From: JADFUS01 sp964600025
GTDB taxonomy: Bacteria; Bacteroidota; Bacteroidia; Bacteroidales; Rikenellaceae
DNA: 64,000 nucleotides
Reading direction: 5' to 3'
Assembly (NCBI GenBank): GCA_964600025.1
Contig: CAZRHJ010000003.1
Coordinates: forward strand, 1-64,000
The translations under genes were made by a program, and so were the position numbers. Positions 51,809 to 60,938 of the stretch are shown piece by piece (position 1 is the first letter of the stretch; the number at the start of each line of letters is the position of its first letter). The notes under the pieces are model-generated. The model worked only from the letters and a program-made list of their open reading frames with translations, made no database searches and had not been told where the DNA came from.

Positions 51809-52579
51809 TTATTGCGGTTTTATGTATTCTATTACAGAGTTGTTCAACCAACCTGTGTTTCCACTCTCAATAACCACCTCACTCCACTCTCCGAGAGTTT
51901 CTCTGACATTGATTTTTGCCCCCTCGTTGAGTACAAACAAATCTGTGCCACCATCAGAAGGAGAACTCTTGACTGCAACAGAGTTTTTCATTACAATAGC
52001 CGTATTTGAATTTGTAATTTTATTTTTTTGGTTTGTTGCAAAAAGTACAGATACAATAAATACAACAACTGCAACCAAAGACATTGAGAAAAATGTTTTT
52101 CGCAACCATACCTTTCGAGAAAAGAAAAACATTATAAAGCTCACAAATATAAGTGCAAATACAAATATAGACAAGCCTGCCCAAGCATTAGACGACATTA
52201 TTCTATTCAAAGAATCTATCCACCTCACAACAAAGAAATCTGGTAATTTCTCAATTCGGTTTGTAGTCTGTGTTTCGGCAATACGCAGATTGTGCTGAAT
52301 ATCCTCGTTTGAAGGGTCAAGTAGCAAAGCTCTATTGTAGTACAAAATAGCTTTCGCAAGATTGTCCATTTTGTAATAACAATTTGCAATGTTGTAATAA
52401 ACATCAACACTTTGCCATTTTTCGTTAATCATCAAAGAATATAACTGTGAGGCTTTCAAGTAATCACCAGCCGTATAGGCACCATTTGCCTCCTGCCACT
52501 CTTTTCTAAAATCTGGTTTAGCATTTAGATTTACAAGAATTACAAAACTAAAAACTAAAAATAAAAATATCTTTTTCAT
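51809..52579 (-). CDS. batE: BatE: TPR plus SH3-type protein
   Basis: The 256-residue protein has a signal peptide (1-21), TPR repeats (about 25-110: YYNIANCYYKMDNLAKAILY), two membrane helices (about 135-155 and 165-182) and a C-terminal SH3-like domain (about 190-254). It is membrane-bound and thought to help assemble the Bat complex. It starts 2 bases from batD. Confidence 0.88.
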   Translation of the reverse strand: MKKIFLFLVFSFVILVNLNAKPDFRKEWQEANGAYTAGDYLKASQLYSLMINEKWQSVDVYYNIANCYYKMDNLAKAILYYNRALLLDPSNEDIQHNLRIAETQTTNRIEKLPDFFVVRWIDSLNRIMSSNAWAGLSIFVFALIFVSFIMFFFSRKVWLRKTFFSMSLVAVVVFIVSVLFATNQKNKITNSNTAIVMKNSVAVKSSPSDGGTDLFVLNEGAKINVRETLGEWSEVVIESGNTGWLNNSVIEYIKPQ

Positions 52580-52581
52580 CT

Positions 52582-54405
52582 CTACAATTTCTCTTCTAAA
52601 TTAATTATTACATTAATGGATTTGTTGTAAATCTCTGACATTGGACTCGAACCGCTTGGAGCATATTGTGCAAATTCACATTGCTCTATCACGCCCAAAT
52701 ATTCGGTTACTGTCTGTTCATCTACACCTTTTGACAACAAAGCATCAGAGATATTGTTTTTTGACAACAGTGCCAATTCTATATTTAATTTATCACTCAC
52801 ATAGCCCCACATAGTTTTCAATATCTCTTGATAGAACAAAGAATTTTGAGAATTATCCATCAATCGTTTTGAACCTTTTAGTCTATTTAGAGCAATTTTA
52901 CGAGCTTTTGAACTACGCACTCTTACGGTATCACGGTTAAATTTATGTTTTTTGTTAAGGTAAACAAACGCAAAAGCAAATGCCACCAACAGAACCAACA
53001 GAATAAAGTAGTAACCAATAGACCAAACAAAAAAACCTCCTTTTTTGTGTAAGTTTGGATAATCTGTAATAATATAACGAATATCACTGCCCAAAATTTT
53101 CAGTTCCTCTTTTGTTACTCCCGTAAATATCTTTGTGGTTGATTGTTCGCCATTAGCCGTAGTATCAACCGAAACACCCAAATTTAGTTCTGGGGTTTTG
53201 ATAGTTTTATAGTTTTTTGATTTTGTATCAAAATACGAAAACTCTACTGACGGAATAGAATATTTCCCACTTGCACGTGCAATAAACGGATATTCAAAAA
53301 CTTTTGAACCACTTGCTCCGTTTGCCGAAACAGTGTATTGGTCATTAGTTTTTGTTTTGTATATCTCAAAAGAATTTGGAAGACTGAGTTTTGGCTCTGT
53401 CAAAAGAGGCAAGTTACCAGTACCACTAATCTTCAATTCAATATTTCCAGAGGTGTTTGCACTAATCAAATCATTTGATAATTTTGCAGATATAGAATAA
53501 TCACCAACTGCTCCATCAAAAGATGCAGGAGCATTTTTTGGAAGGTCTTGTACTTTGATTAATATTGGTTTTGAGGTAATTTTTCGGGTAATATTTTGGA
53601 TAGAACCACCTCCACCAAAGAAATCATCAAAAATTGAACGACGCTGTGCGGGTGAATTAACCATAATTCGTGCAACAATATCCATAGACATTTGCTCTAC
53701 TGTAAGTTCTCCGCTGCGTTGTGGGAACAACAAATAGCGTTTCAAAATTCGTGTTTCGTATATTTTGTCATTGATATTCTCTCTGTCCCACTGCATATTG
53801 TCTGGCAGTTGAATTTCCTGAGTCCAAAAACCATTAAACGAAGGGTATTTTGCTCCCTCAATACCCGCTAACTCCACACGAGTAGCAAGTTTCAAAGTAG
53901 CAATAATAGGTTCTCCGTTATACACTGTTTTTTTATCGACAGAGAACATCAAAAGCATATCATCTTTCTGAATACTGCGTTTTGCCTCCTCCGACGAAGC
54001 TACTCCACTTCGAGCCGAAGATGCTCCCTCGCCAACAACCTCTACATACAAAGGACGGCTCTTAACTGTATTTCCATTGACAGTTGCAGTTGCCTCGCCA
54101 ATTACAAGATTTCCTTTTTTTGTAGGAATAAGCACACAAGTGTAGTTGTACTCCGAAGAATTTGTACGTTTGCCATTGATAATAGATATTGAAGTCATAT
54201 GTGATGAGGTTGGGCCAGCAACCAAATCAAAACCATCAAACTTTGGCATCTCGAAAGACTCTGGTTCGGTAGTCAATTTGAATTCAACCTTGAAAGGCTC
54301 TCCCATAGCTACAACACTCGGTGCTACAACTCTCATTGAGTTGTCCTGAGCATAAGAGCTAAGCGAAAGTATAAAAACCAATAATACTAAAAAATATTTT
54401 TTCAT
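52582..54405 (-). CDS. batD: BatD
   Basis: The 607-residue protein has a signal peptide (1-19, ending SSYAQ), several Ig-like domains (about 25-420; RVVAPSVVAMGEPFKVEF at the start), one membrane helix (about 455-478) and a cytosolic helical tail. Oxygen-tolerance (aerotolerance) proteins of this type work with the VWA proteins encoded upstream. A short gap of about 38 bases separates it from batB. Confidence 0.92.
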   Translation of the reverse strand: MKKYFLVLLVFILSLSSYAQDNSMRVVAPSVVAMGEPFKVEFKLTTEPESFEMPKFDGFDLVAGPTSSHMTSISIINGKRTNSSEYNYTCVLIPTKKGNLVIGEATATVNGNTVKSRPLYVEVVGEGASSARSGVASSEEAKRSIQKDDMLLMFSVDKKTVYNGEPIIATLKLATRVELAGIEGAKYPSFNGFWTQEIQLPDNMQWDRENINDKIYETRILKRYLLFPQRSGELTVEQMSMDIVARIMVNSPAQRRSIFDDFFGGGGSIQNITRKITSKPILIKVQDLPKNAPASFDGAVGDYSISAKLSNDLISANTSGNIELKISGTGNLPLLTEPKLSLPNSFEIYKTKTNDQYTVSANGASGSKVFEYPFIARASGKYSIPSVEFSYFDTKSKNYKTIKTPELNLGVSVDTTANGEQSTTKIFTGVTKEELKILGSDIRYIITDYPNLHKKGGFFVWSIGYYFILLVLLVAFAFAFVYLNKKHKFNRDTVRVRSSKARKIALNRLKGSKRLMDNSQNSLFYQEILKTMWGYVSDKLNIELALLSKNNISDALLSKGVDEQTVTEYLGVIEQCEFAQYAPSGSSPMSEIYNKSINVIINLEEKL

Positions 54406-54443
54406 ATCTAACTATGTTTCCAAAAAACTCACAAAAATACTAA

Positions 54444-55475
54444 TTATTTTTTGTTTCCCTCTATATTAAACAATTTCATTCTGTTTATTACTCTGTTTTT
54501 GCGTTCCAAAACCAAAAATTCCAAAGCAATAAATATCAAACCTATTACCAAAAAATACTGGTATAATTCATTGTATGCCTCAAAACGTGAGGTCGAAAAA
54601 TCTTTGCCTTCTATGGTGCGTAACTGTGCCACTATCTCGTTCAATCCTATCGAACTGTTAGAGGCTTTGATGTATGTTCCGCCAGAAGTTATTGCAATTT
54701 GTTTAAGTATCTCCTCATTTAGTTTTGTAACGACAATATTTCCATTTTCGTCAGTAATTGGTTTGCCTTCGATTTTTAGGGCTACGCCCGAAGGTGTACC
54801 AATACCAATAGTACTAACAATTATACCATCTTCTGCCATTTTCTCGACAATAGGCAAAGGGTTTTCGTCGTGATTTTCACCATCAGATATCAAAATCACT
54901 GCACGTGAACCACTACTTTCCGACGAAAATGAACGATAAGCCAATTCCAAAGCACTGTTTATAGACGTACCTTGGGCGTTTATCATACTTGGCGAGATAT
55001 AATCTACAAAACGTTTTGCTGCAATAAAATCCGAAGTGATAGGAAGCTGTACAAAGGCTTTACCAGCAAAAACCACAAGTCCTACTCTATCGTTAGAGAA
55101 TTTATCTAAGAGAGTATTAATTGCGTTTTTAGTCCGTTCAAGTCGAGAAGGCTGAAAGTCGTCTGCCAACATACTGTTTGACACATCGACCACAAACATT
55201 ATTTCTATACCATTTTGTTTTACCTCTCGGAGTTTTGAGCCTAACTGCGGACGAGCCAAAGCCAACACAAAAAACACGAAAGCACAAAATATAAATATAA
55301 ATTTATAAAGAATTTTTGACCACGAAGCCTCTGGCATTAGTTGGCTCAAAGTATCTATATTTCCAAACAATTCAATACGTTTATTGTAGTTGCGTTTTAC
55401 CAATACATACAGCAATAGCATTAGAGGCAAAAGCAACAAAAAATAAAAATATTCTGGATTAGCAAATCTAAACAT
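54444..55475 (-). CDS. batB: BatB: VWA-domain membrane protein
   Basis: The 343-residue protein has N-terminal helices (about 10-27 and 58-76), a VWA domain (about 90-290) with metal site DVSNSM and a downstream TSDFIA, and a C-terminal helix (about 308-325). It is paralogous to the next gene upstream; the MIDAS residues are intact. Confidence 0.93.
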   Translation of the reverse strand: MFRFANPEYFYFLLLLPLMLLLYVLVKRNYNKRIELFGNIDTLSQLMPEASWSKILYKFIFIFCAFVFFVLALARPQLGSKLREVKQNGIEIMFVVDVSNSMLADDFQPSRLERTKNAINTLLDKFSNDRVGLVVFAGKAFVQLPITSDFIAAKRFVDYISPSMINAQGTSINSALELAYRSFSSESSGSRAVILISDGENHDENPLPIVEKMAEDGIIVSTIGIGTPSGVALKIEGKPITDENGNIVVTKLNEEILKQIAITSGGTYIKASNSSIGLNEIVAQLRTIEGKDFSTSRFEAYNELYQYFLVIGLIFIALEFLVLERKNRVINRMKLFNIEGNKK

Positions 55476-55479
55476 AACT

Positions 55480-56475
55480 CTAAGGAATTTGTTTTAAATA
55501 AATATGTTTAACCATTATTTCGACTATCAACAACACTATTGCAAGTAGCATAAAGAACATAAATTTCTCTTGGTACGAAACAAAATTTTGAACATCAATT
55601 TTGGTCTGTTCAAGAGCGTTAATTTCTTCATAAATAGACTTTAATTTATCGTTGCTGGTAGCTCTAAAATATTTACCGTCAGTCATTTCTGCAATATCTT
55701 GCAAAACCTGTTCGTCAATCTCAACTTTAACTTGTTGGTAAGTAATGTTGCCCCACGGGTCTAAGACTGGATAAGGAGCATTCCCCTGACTACCCACACC
55801 AATCGTATAAACTTTTATTCCGAGAGTTTTGGCAAGTTCGGCAGCAGTAATTGGAGCTACTTGACCAGAGTTGTTCACACCGTCTGTTAGGAGTATCACA
55901 ACTTTACTTTTTGCATCACTCTCTTTGAGCCTTGCAACAGCCGTAGCAAGTCCATTACCAATAGCAGTTCCGTCGTCTATTACTCCACTTTCGACTTGGT
56001 TAAGTAAATTGATAAGTGTTGCATAGTCGGTCGTAAGTGGACTTTGGGTAAAACTTTCACCAGCAAACACCACCAAACCAATCCTATCGGTTTTGCGGTC
56101 TATAATAAATTTTGTGGCAACGTCTTTTGCAGCAGAAATTCTATCTGGCGTAAAATCTCGTGCCAACATACTTCCCGAAATATCCAAAGAAACAACAATA
56201 TCTACACCCTCTGTCGTAACAGAATTATTGTCGGTAGCTCCTTGTGGTCGTGCAAGTGCAAGTACAAGTAGAGTAAAAACAATCATACGCAACACAAAAG
56301 GCAAATGACGTAAATAATATTTTAGTGTCTTGGGATTATCCACAAAACCACTCAACGAAGATATTTGCATAAATGCACGTCCGTCACGAAGTTTGAACAG
56401 ATAATATCCAATCATAGGCACTAACAATAGAAGTAAGTACAATATTTGGGGCGTTTCAAATCTAACTATTTCCAT
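55480..56475 (-). CDS. batA: BatA: VWA-domain membrane protein
   Basis: The 331-residue protein has the same design as BatB, with MIDAS motif DISGSM (near 97-102), TDGVNN and flanking helices (about 8-25, 60-78 and 305-325). It lies 5 bases upstream of batB. Together they likely form the membrane part controlled by the MoxR ATPase. Confidence 0.93.
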   Translation of the reverse strand: MEIVRFETPQILYLLLLLVPMIGYYLFKLRDGRAFMQISSLSGFVDNPKTLKYYLRHLPFVLRMIVFTLLVLALARPQGATDNNSVTTEGVDIVVSLDISGSMLARDFTPDRISAAKDVATKFIIDRKTDRIGLVVFAGESFTQSPLTTDYATLINLLNQVESGVIDDGTAIGNGLATAVARLKESDAKSKVVILLTDGVNNSGQVAPITAAELAKTLGIKVYTIGVGSQGNAPYPVLDPWGNITYQQVKVEIDEQVLQDIAEMTDGKYFRATSNDKLKSIYEEINALEQTKIDVQNFVSYQEKFMFFMLLAIVLLIVEIMVKHIYLKQIP

Positions 56476-56479
56476 ATCC

Positions 56480-57304
56480 TTACCAATTTTTATTTTTCAA
56501 GACTTTTATAGGTTTGCCCTTTTCTTTACGGACTTTTTCTTGTGTTTTGTCCTCTTCGGCTTGTATAGCTTGTAGAAGTTTTTCAGCATCTTGTTTTGTC
56601 ATCTTAGGTTCTTGACCACCCTTAGACTTATCTTTTTGCTGATTTTGTTTGTTTTGGTCTTGATTATCGTTGTTATCTTTTTTATCCTTATCGTTTTTAT
56701 TGTCTTTATTATCTTTGTTGTCCTTATTTTTATCGTTTTTATTTTTATCGTTTTTATCTTTATTGTCTTTGTTATCTTTGTTTTGGTCGTCCTTGTTATC
56801 TTTGTTATCCTTATTATCCTTGTTATCTTGGTTATCCTTGTTGTCTTGGTTTTGTTGATTCTGCTTCTCTTGTTGGTTTTTCATATATTGGGCATAAGCC
56901 AAATTGAATTTTGTAGCAGTATCGTTTGGTTCAATCCTCAAAGAATGTTTGTAAGCCTCTATGGCTTTGTCGTAATCTTTCATCTGAAAGAACGAATTGC
57001 CCATATTATGCAAAGCATTAGCCAAGTGTTCTACACGAATAGAATCACGAATAAGTTCGGCAGACATTTTTAGAGCTTGACTAAATTTATTTTGTTTGTA
57101 GAGAGCATTAGCAAGATTAAACTTAGCCTCATACGAACTCGAATCTTGTTCCAAAGCCCTAAGATATTCAACCTCAGATTTAGTATAATCCTCTTTATTA
57201 AATTGAGCATTACCCGAACGAATAAATTTTCTCTCGCTTTGGGCAAAACAATTTATTGTAGAGATAAACAAAACGAGCAACAATACATATCTACTTATTT
57301 TCAT
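56480..57304 (-). CDS. batC: BatC: TPR protein with Asn/Asp/Lys-rich tract
   Basis: The preferred start at 57304 (MKISRYVLLLVL, 274 residues) gives a signal peptide ending NCFAQ; a longer frame upstream lacks one. Three TPR-type repeats follow (about 25-140). Next comes a striking low-complexity tract of about 85 residues built of NKD, DNK and NKN units (about 56620-56880). A basic tail ends it. The tract is probably disordered. The gene precedes batA here, whereas the usual naming order is A-B-C. It overlaps the preceding gene by 14 bases. Confidence 0.85.
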   Translation of the reverse strand: MKISRYVLLLVLFISTINCFAQSERKFIRSGNAQFNKEDYTKSEVEYLRALEQDSSSYEAKFNLANALYKQNKFSQALKMSAELIRDSIRVEHLANALHNMGNSFFQMKDYDKAIEAYKHSLRIEPNDTATKFNLAYAQYMKNQQEKQNQQNQDNKDNQDNKDNKDNKDNKDDQNKDNKDNKDKNDKNKNDKNKDNKDNKDNKNDKDKKDNNDNQDQNKQNQQKDKSKGGQEPKMTKQDAEKLLQAIQAEEDKTQEKVRKEKGKPIKVLKNKNW

Positions 57305-58295
57305 TTTGTTCATTTTTAATAGGTTTATCAATTTTTGTATCCTCAGCGGTATTTGGTTTTGTATCCTGCACAAAACCATAGGCTTGTGCATAAGATTTCT
57401 CACACTCCTCGTCCAAAGGAGCAAATTTTGCAAACTTAACCAAATCCGAAAGCACAAGTACTTCTCTCAAAATATTCTCATCGTGCGATGTCAAACGCAA
57501 ATCTTTGATAGCAACTAATATTTCGTCAGAAGTCATTTCCATAGCATTAACTTCAAATCTACGCATCAAATAAGAGCGTAAAATATCTGTCAAATGGGTA
57601 AAATAGACTTTGTGTTTGCCCTCCTTCCACAATTTCAAAGAATAAATTTTTTCTAACTCTGTAATTGCTTCAATATGTGGAGGTAGCAGTGGTATGGGTA
57701 CAATTCTGTCTTTACGTTTCTGAATATATTTGCGGATATAATACACAGCAATAGCAATTAATATCAAAGCTGCAAGACCTCCAAAAACATAGTGTTTTAT
57801 TTCGTCAAAATGCAAAGGAGTATCCAACTGTGGAGTTATATCAACAATTTTGTGTTTGGTAGAGTCTATGATAAAAGTATTAACATATAATCTCAAAGAA
57901 TCCTGTGCAAAAATTGTATCTATTTTGTTTTTAGTTTCAAACAAAATTGGAAATCTACCAAAATTATAATTACCTGCATCAAAACTCGTAACCACATAGT
58001 CTTTTTTGAGAGTTATTCTTCTGCCTTGTTTTTCGAGAGTATCAACAGGACTTTCAGAAAGTATTTCAATCTTTCCTCCCAAACTATTTTCCAACTGCGG
58101 AAATTGAGTTTCTTGCATTATATCTCTGTTTACCGTAACCCTAAGCATAAGTTGGTCGCCAATCATAATACTGTCCTTCGTAAACAAAGCTACAACAACA
58201 GCATCAGATTTGTTTTCTGTCTTTTGAGACCAAGCCAACGACACAAACAAAACAAAGCTAAAAAGAAGTACAATTAAGTTTTTATTCATATTCAT
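57291..58295 (-). CDS. Membrane protein of the Bat operon (unnamed)
   Basis: The 334-residue protein has a signal peptide (about 1-23, ending AWSQK), a BatD-like beta domain (about 30-150), a membrane helix (about 170-186) and a cytosolic helical part (about 195-320). The layout suits an accessory component of the Bat system encoded between the DUF58 and batC genes. It overlaps batC by 14 bases and lies 2 bases after the DUF58 gene. Confidence 0.75.
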   Translation of the reverse strand: MNMNKNLIVLLFSFVLFVSLAWSQKTENKSDAVVVALFTKDSIMIGDQLMLRVTVNRDIMQETQFPQLENSLGGKIEILSESPVDTLEKQGRRITLKKDYVVTSFDAGNYNFGRFPILFETKNKIDTIFAQDSLRLYVNTFIIDSTKHKIVDITPQLDTPLHFDEIKHYVFGGLAALILIAIAVYYIRKYIQKRKDRIVPIPLLPPHIEAITELEKIYSLKLWKEGKHKVYFTHLTDILRSYLMRRFEVNAMEMTSDEILVAIKDLRLTSHDENILREVLVLSDLVKFAKFAPLDEECEKSYAQAYGFVQDTKPNTAEDTKIDKPIKNEQNENK

Positions 58296-58297
58296 AA

Positions 58298-59182
58298 TTA
58301 TCTCTGTTTAAAGAGTTTAATTAATTTTTTAACATAGTCTTCGTCAGTAGAGATAGTAGTGCTATCAACTTTGTATCTAAGTAAAGTAGAATCCAAAATA
58401 GAAGATGTTTGTTGCCACACACGAGCATAATTCTCACGCACCTGACGAGAAGAAGTATCTACCCAAATTACCTTCCCTGTTTCGGCATCTCTAAAATTAA
58501 TCGCCCCAACACTTGGCAATTCTTTTTCACGTAAGTCGTAAAGTCTAATACCTACTAAATCGTGTTTTTTGGTAGCAAGTTTTAGTTCCTGCTCAAACCT
58601 AACTGTTTGTTGAGTCAAATCAATATCCAGAAAATCCGATATTATGAAAGTAGTGGTACGTTTTTTGAGTACGTTAGTAAGGTATTTGAGTGCTTGACCT
58701 ATATCTGTACGTGAACTCTCTGGCTCAAAATCAAGTAACTCTTTGATAATACGCAAAATATGTGTTCTTCCTTTTTTGGGAGGAATAAACTTTTCTATTC
58801 TATCACTAAAAAATATACAACCAATTTTGTCGTTATTTTCAGCAGCCGAAAAAGACAAAACAGCCGCTATCTCGGCAGCTAAGTCTTTTTTGAGCAATGA
58901 TGAAGAACCAAAAAATCTTGAACCACTAACGTCAATCAAAAGCATCATTGTAAGCTCACGTTCCTCCTCATAGGTTTTGATATGAGGTCGGGAACTTCGT
59001 GCAGTTACATTCCAATCAATATCCCTTACATCATCTCCAACCCTATACTCTCTTACTTCGCTGAACGACATACCACGACCCTTGAAAGCCGAGTGATAAT
59101 GCCCAGCAAAAATCTCGTTTGAGAGACCTTTGGTCTTTATCTCTATCTTTCTGACTTTTGAGATTATATCTTTATCGCTCAT
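58298..59182 (-). CDS. DUF58 domain protein of the Bat operon
   Basis: This 294-residue cytosolic protein has the DUF58 signature GRGMSFSEVREYRVGDDVRD (about 35-54), followed by a VWA-like fold (MMLLIDVSGSRFFG, near 80-93). DUF58 proteins nearly always pair with MoxR ATPases as here. It probably links the ATPase to the membrane VWA proteins. Confidence 0.93.
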   Translation of the reverse strand: MSDKDIISKVRKIEIKTKGLSNEIFAGHYHSAFKGRGMSFSEVREYRVGDDVRDIDWNVTARSSRPHIKTYEEERELTMMLLIDVSGSRFFGSSSLLKKDLAAEIAAVLSFSAAENNDKIGCIFFSDRIEKFIPPKKGRTHILRIIKELLDFEPESSRTDIGQALKYLTNVLKKRTTTFIISDFLDIDLTQQTVRFEQELKLATKKHDLVGIRLYDLREKELPSVGAINFRDAETGKVIWVDTSSRQVRENYARVWQQTSSILDSTLLRYKVDSTTISTDEDYVKKLIKLFKQR

Positions 59183-59233
59183 TGATTATAGATTTAAAAA
59201 AAATTATTGTAGTATGCTATGTTGTGTTATAGA

Positions 59234-60229
59234 TTAAGGAACTTCAACAGCATTCAAAATTTCGGTAATAATATCTTCCGAAGAAATATTTTCTGCCTCT
59301 GCCTCATAAGTCAAACCAATTCTATGACGCAAAACATCATAAGCAACAGCTCTCACGTCCTCTGGAATTACATATCCTCTACGATTGATAAAAGCATAGG
59401 CTTTGGCTGCTTTTGCCAAAGAAATACTTGCACGAGGAGAGCCTCCGTAGCTAATCATAGATTTAAGTTTTTCCAAACCATATTCTTCTGGTTGGCGAGT
59501 TGCAAAAATTATATCAATTATGTAACGTTCAATTTTTTCGTCCATATAAACCTCTGCCACAACAGCTCTTGCACGAACAATATCTTCGGTATTGATTACT
59601 GAATTTGGCACTGGGGCGTTAGCTCCCATTAGGTTTTGTCTAACGATTAATTTTTCTTCTTCTTTTTTAGGGTAAGTTATTTTGGCTTTCAACATAAAAC
59701 GGTCTACCTGAGCCTCTGGAAGAGGATATGTACCTTCTTGCTCCAAAGGGTTTTGAGTAGCCAAAACCAAGAAAGGCTGAGGAAGAGGATAAGTTGTATC
59801 CCCGATAGTTACTTGATGCTCTTGCATAGCCTCCAACAACGCACTCTGAACCTTTGCAGGAGAACGGTTAATCTCGTCAGCAAGAATAAAATTAGCAAAA
59901 ATAGGGCCTTTTTTTACGACAAACTCTTCACTCTTTTGGCTATAAATCAAAGTACCAATCAAGTCGGCAGGTAAAAGGTCGGGAGTAAACTGTATTCTCG
60001 AAAAATCAGCATCAACTGTTTTGGCAAGTGTTGTAATTGCCAAAGTTTTTGCCAATCCCGGCACACCTTCCAATAGTATATGACCATTAGAAAGCAAACC
60101 TATCATCAAAGTATCAACAAGATGTCGTTGTCCAACAATCACCTTGCCCATTTCTAAATTTAGAATATCAATAAACGAACTCTCTTTTTGAACTTTTTCG
60201 TTTAATTCTCGAATATTCACTTCGTTCAT
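59234..60229 (-). CDS. MoxR-family AAA+ ATPase
   Basis: The start at 60229 (MNEVNIRELN, 331 residues) is preferred over one nine codons earlier. AAA+ motifs are clear: Walker A GVPGLAKT (about 58-65), Walker B FILADEINRS (about 117-126), sensor 1 ATQNP and an arginine-finger region. MoxR proteins remodel partner VWA proteins. It is the first gene of the Bat set on the minus strand. Confidence 0.95.
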   Translation of the reverse strand: MNEVNIRELNEKVQKESSFIDILNLEMGKVIVGQRHLVDTLMIGLLSNGHILLEGVPGLAKTLAITTLAKTVDADFSRIQFTPDLLPADLIGTLIYSQKSEEFVVKKGPIFANFILADEINRSPAKVQSALLEAMQEHQVTIGDTTYPLPQPFLVLATQNPLEQEGTYPLPEAQVDRFMLKAKITYPKKEEEKLIVRQNLMGANAPVPNSVINTEDIVRARAVVAEVYMDEKIERYIIDIIFATRQPEEYGLEKLKSMISYGGSPRASISLAKAAKAYAFINRRGYVIPEDVRAVAYDVLRHRIGLTYEAEAENISSEDIITEILNAVEVP

Positions 60230-60302
60230 ACTATATATATTTTTTAAGATTAACATTAATTTATTACTTAACTATTAAATCCACACAATTATTGTATAAA
60301 TT

Positions 60303-60938
60303 TTATTTATTATGATAGAATTTACACCACTGTGTTATTCCACAAATCTCACACTTTGGTTTACGTGCAACACAAACATATCTTCCGTGCAAAATAAGCC
60401 AGTGATGAGCTATTGGCAAAAGCTGCTTTGGAAAATGTTTTACAAGTTGCTTTTCACATTCCAAAGGAGTTTTGGCAGCTCTCGACAGACCAATTCTATC
60501 TGAGACCCTAAACACGTGAGTATCAACAGCCATTGCAGGAATACCGAAAATAACTGACATAATAACATTTGCAGTTTTTCGACCAACTCCCGGCAAATCT
60601 TCCAAAGATTCTCTGTCCGAAGGCACTTGTGAAGAATGTTTTTCTACCAATGCACGAGATAAGCCTTCCAATGATTTAGCTTTATTGTTTGGAAAAGAAA
60701 TGCTTTTTATGTACTCAAAAATTTCTTCTGCCGAGTAACGTGCCATAGCCTCTGGCGTTGGCATTTTTTCAAACAGTGCAGGTGTTACTATATTAACTCG
60801 TTTGTCTGTACATTGTGCCGACAAAACCACTGCAACAAGAAGTTGAAAAGGGGTTTCGTAGTGCAATTCTGTTTCGGCTACTGGCATATTTTCGCTAAAC
60901 CAAGAAATTATACCCTCATATCTTTCTTTTATGGTCAT
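60303..60938 (-). CDS. nth: Endonuclease III
   Basis: This 211-residue DNA glycosylase/AP lyase acts on oxidised pyrimidines. The helix-hairpin-helix LPGVGRKTANV has the catalytic Lys121, the catalytic Asp139 lies in AVDTHVFR, and a 4Fe-4S loop CVARKPKCEICGITQWC is near the end (C-X6-C-X2-C-X5-C). Its start overlaps the aroB stop by 4 bases. Confidence 0.96.
   Translation of the reverse strand: MTIKERYEGIISWFSENMPVAETELHYETPFQLLVAVVLSAQCTDKRVNIVTPALFEKMPTPEAMARYSAEEIFEYIKSISFPNNKAKSLEGLSRALVEKHSSQVPSDRESLEDLPGVGRKTANVIMSVIFGIPAMAVDTHVFRVSDRIGLSRAAKTPLECEKQLVKHFPKQLLPIAHHWLILHGRYVCVARKPKCEICGITQWCKFYHNK

Noticed and set aside
56591..57073. Long hydrophobic ORF opposite BatC
   Set aside because: It is the antisense shadow of the Asn/Asp/Lys tract, which reads as Val/Ile/Leu/Phe on the other strand.
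57305..57457. Longer N-terminus of BatC
   Set aside because: The extension has no signal peptide and lies within the preceding coding region. Starting at 57304 restores a normal signal sequence.
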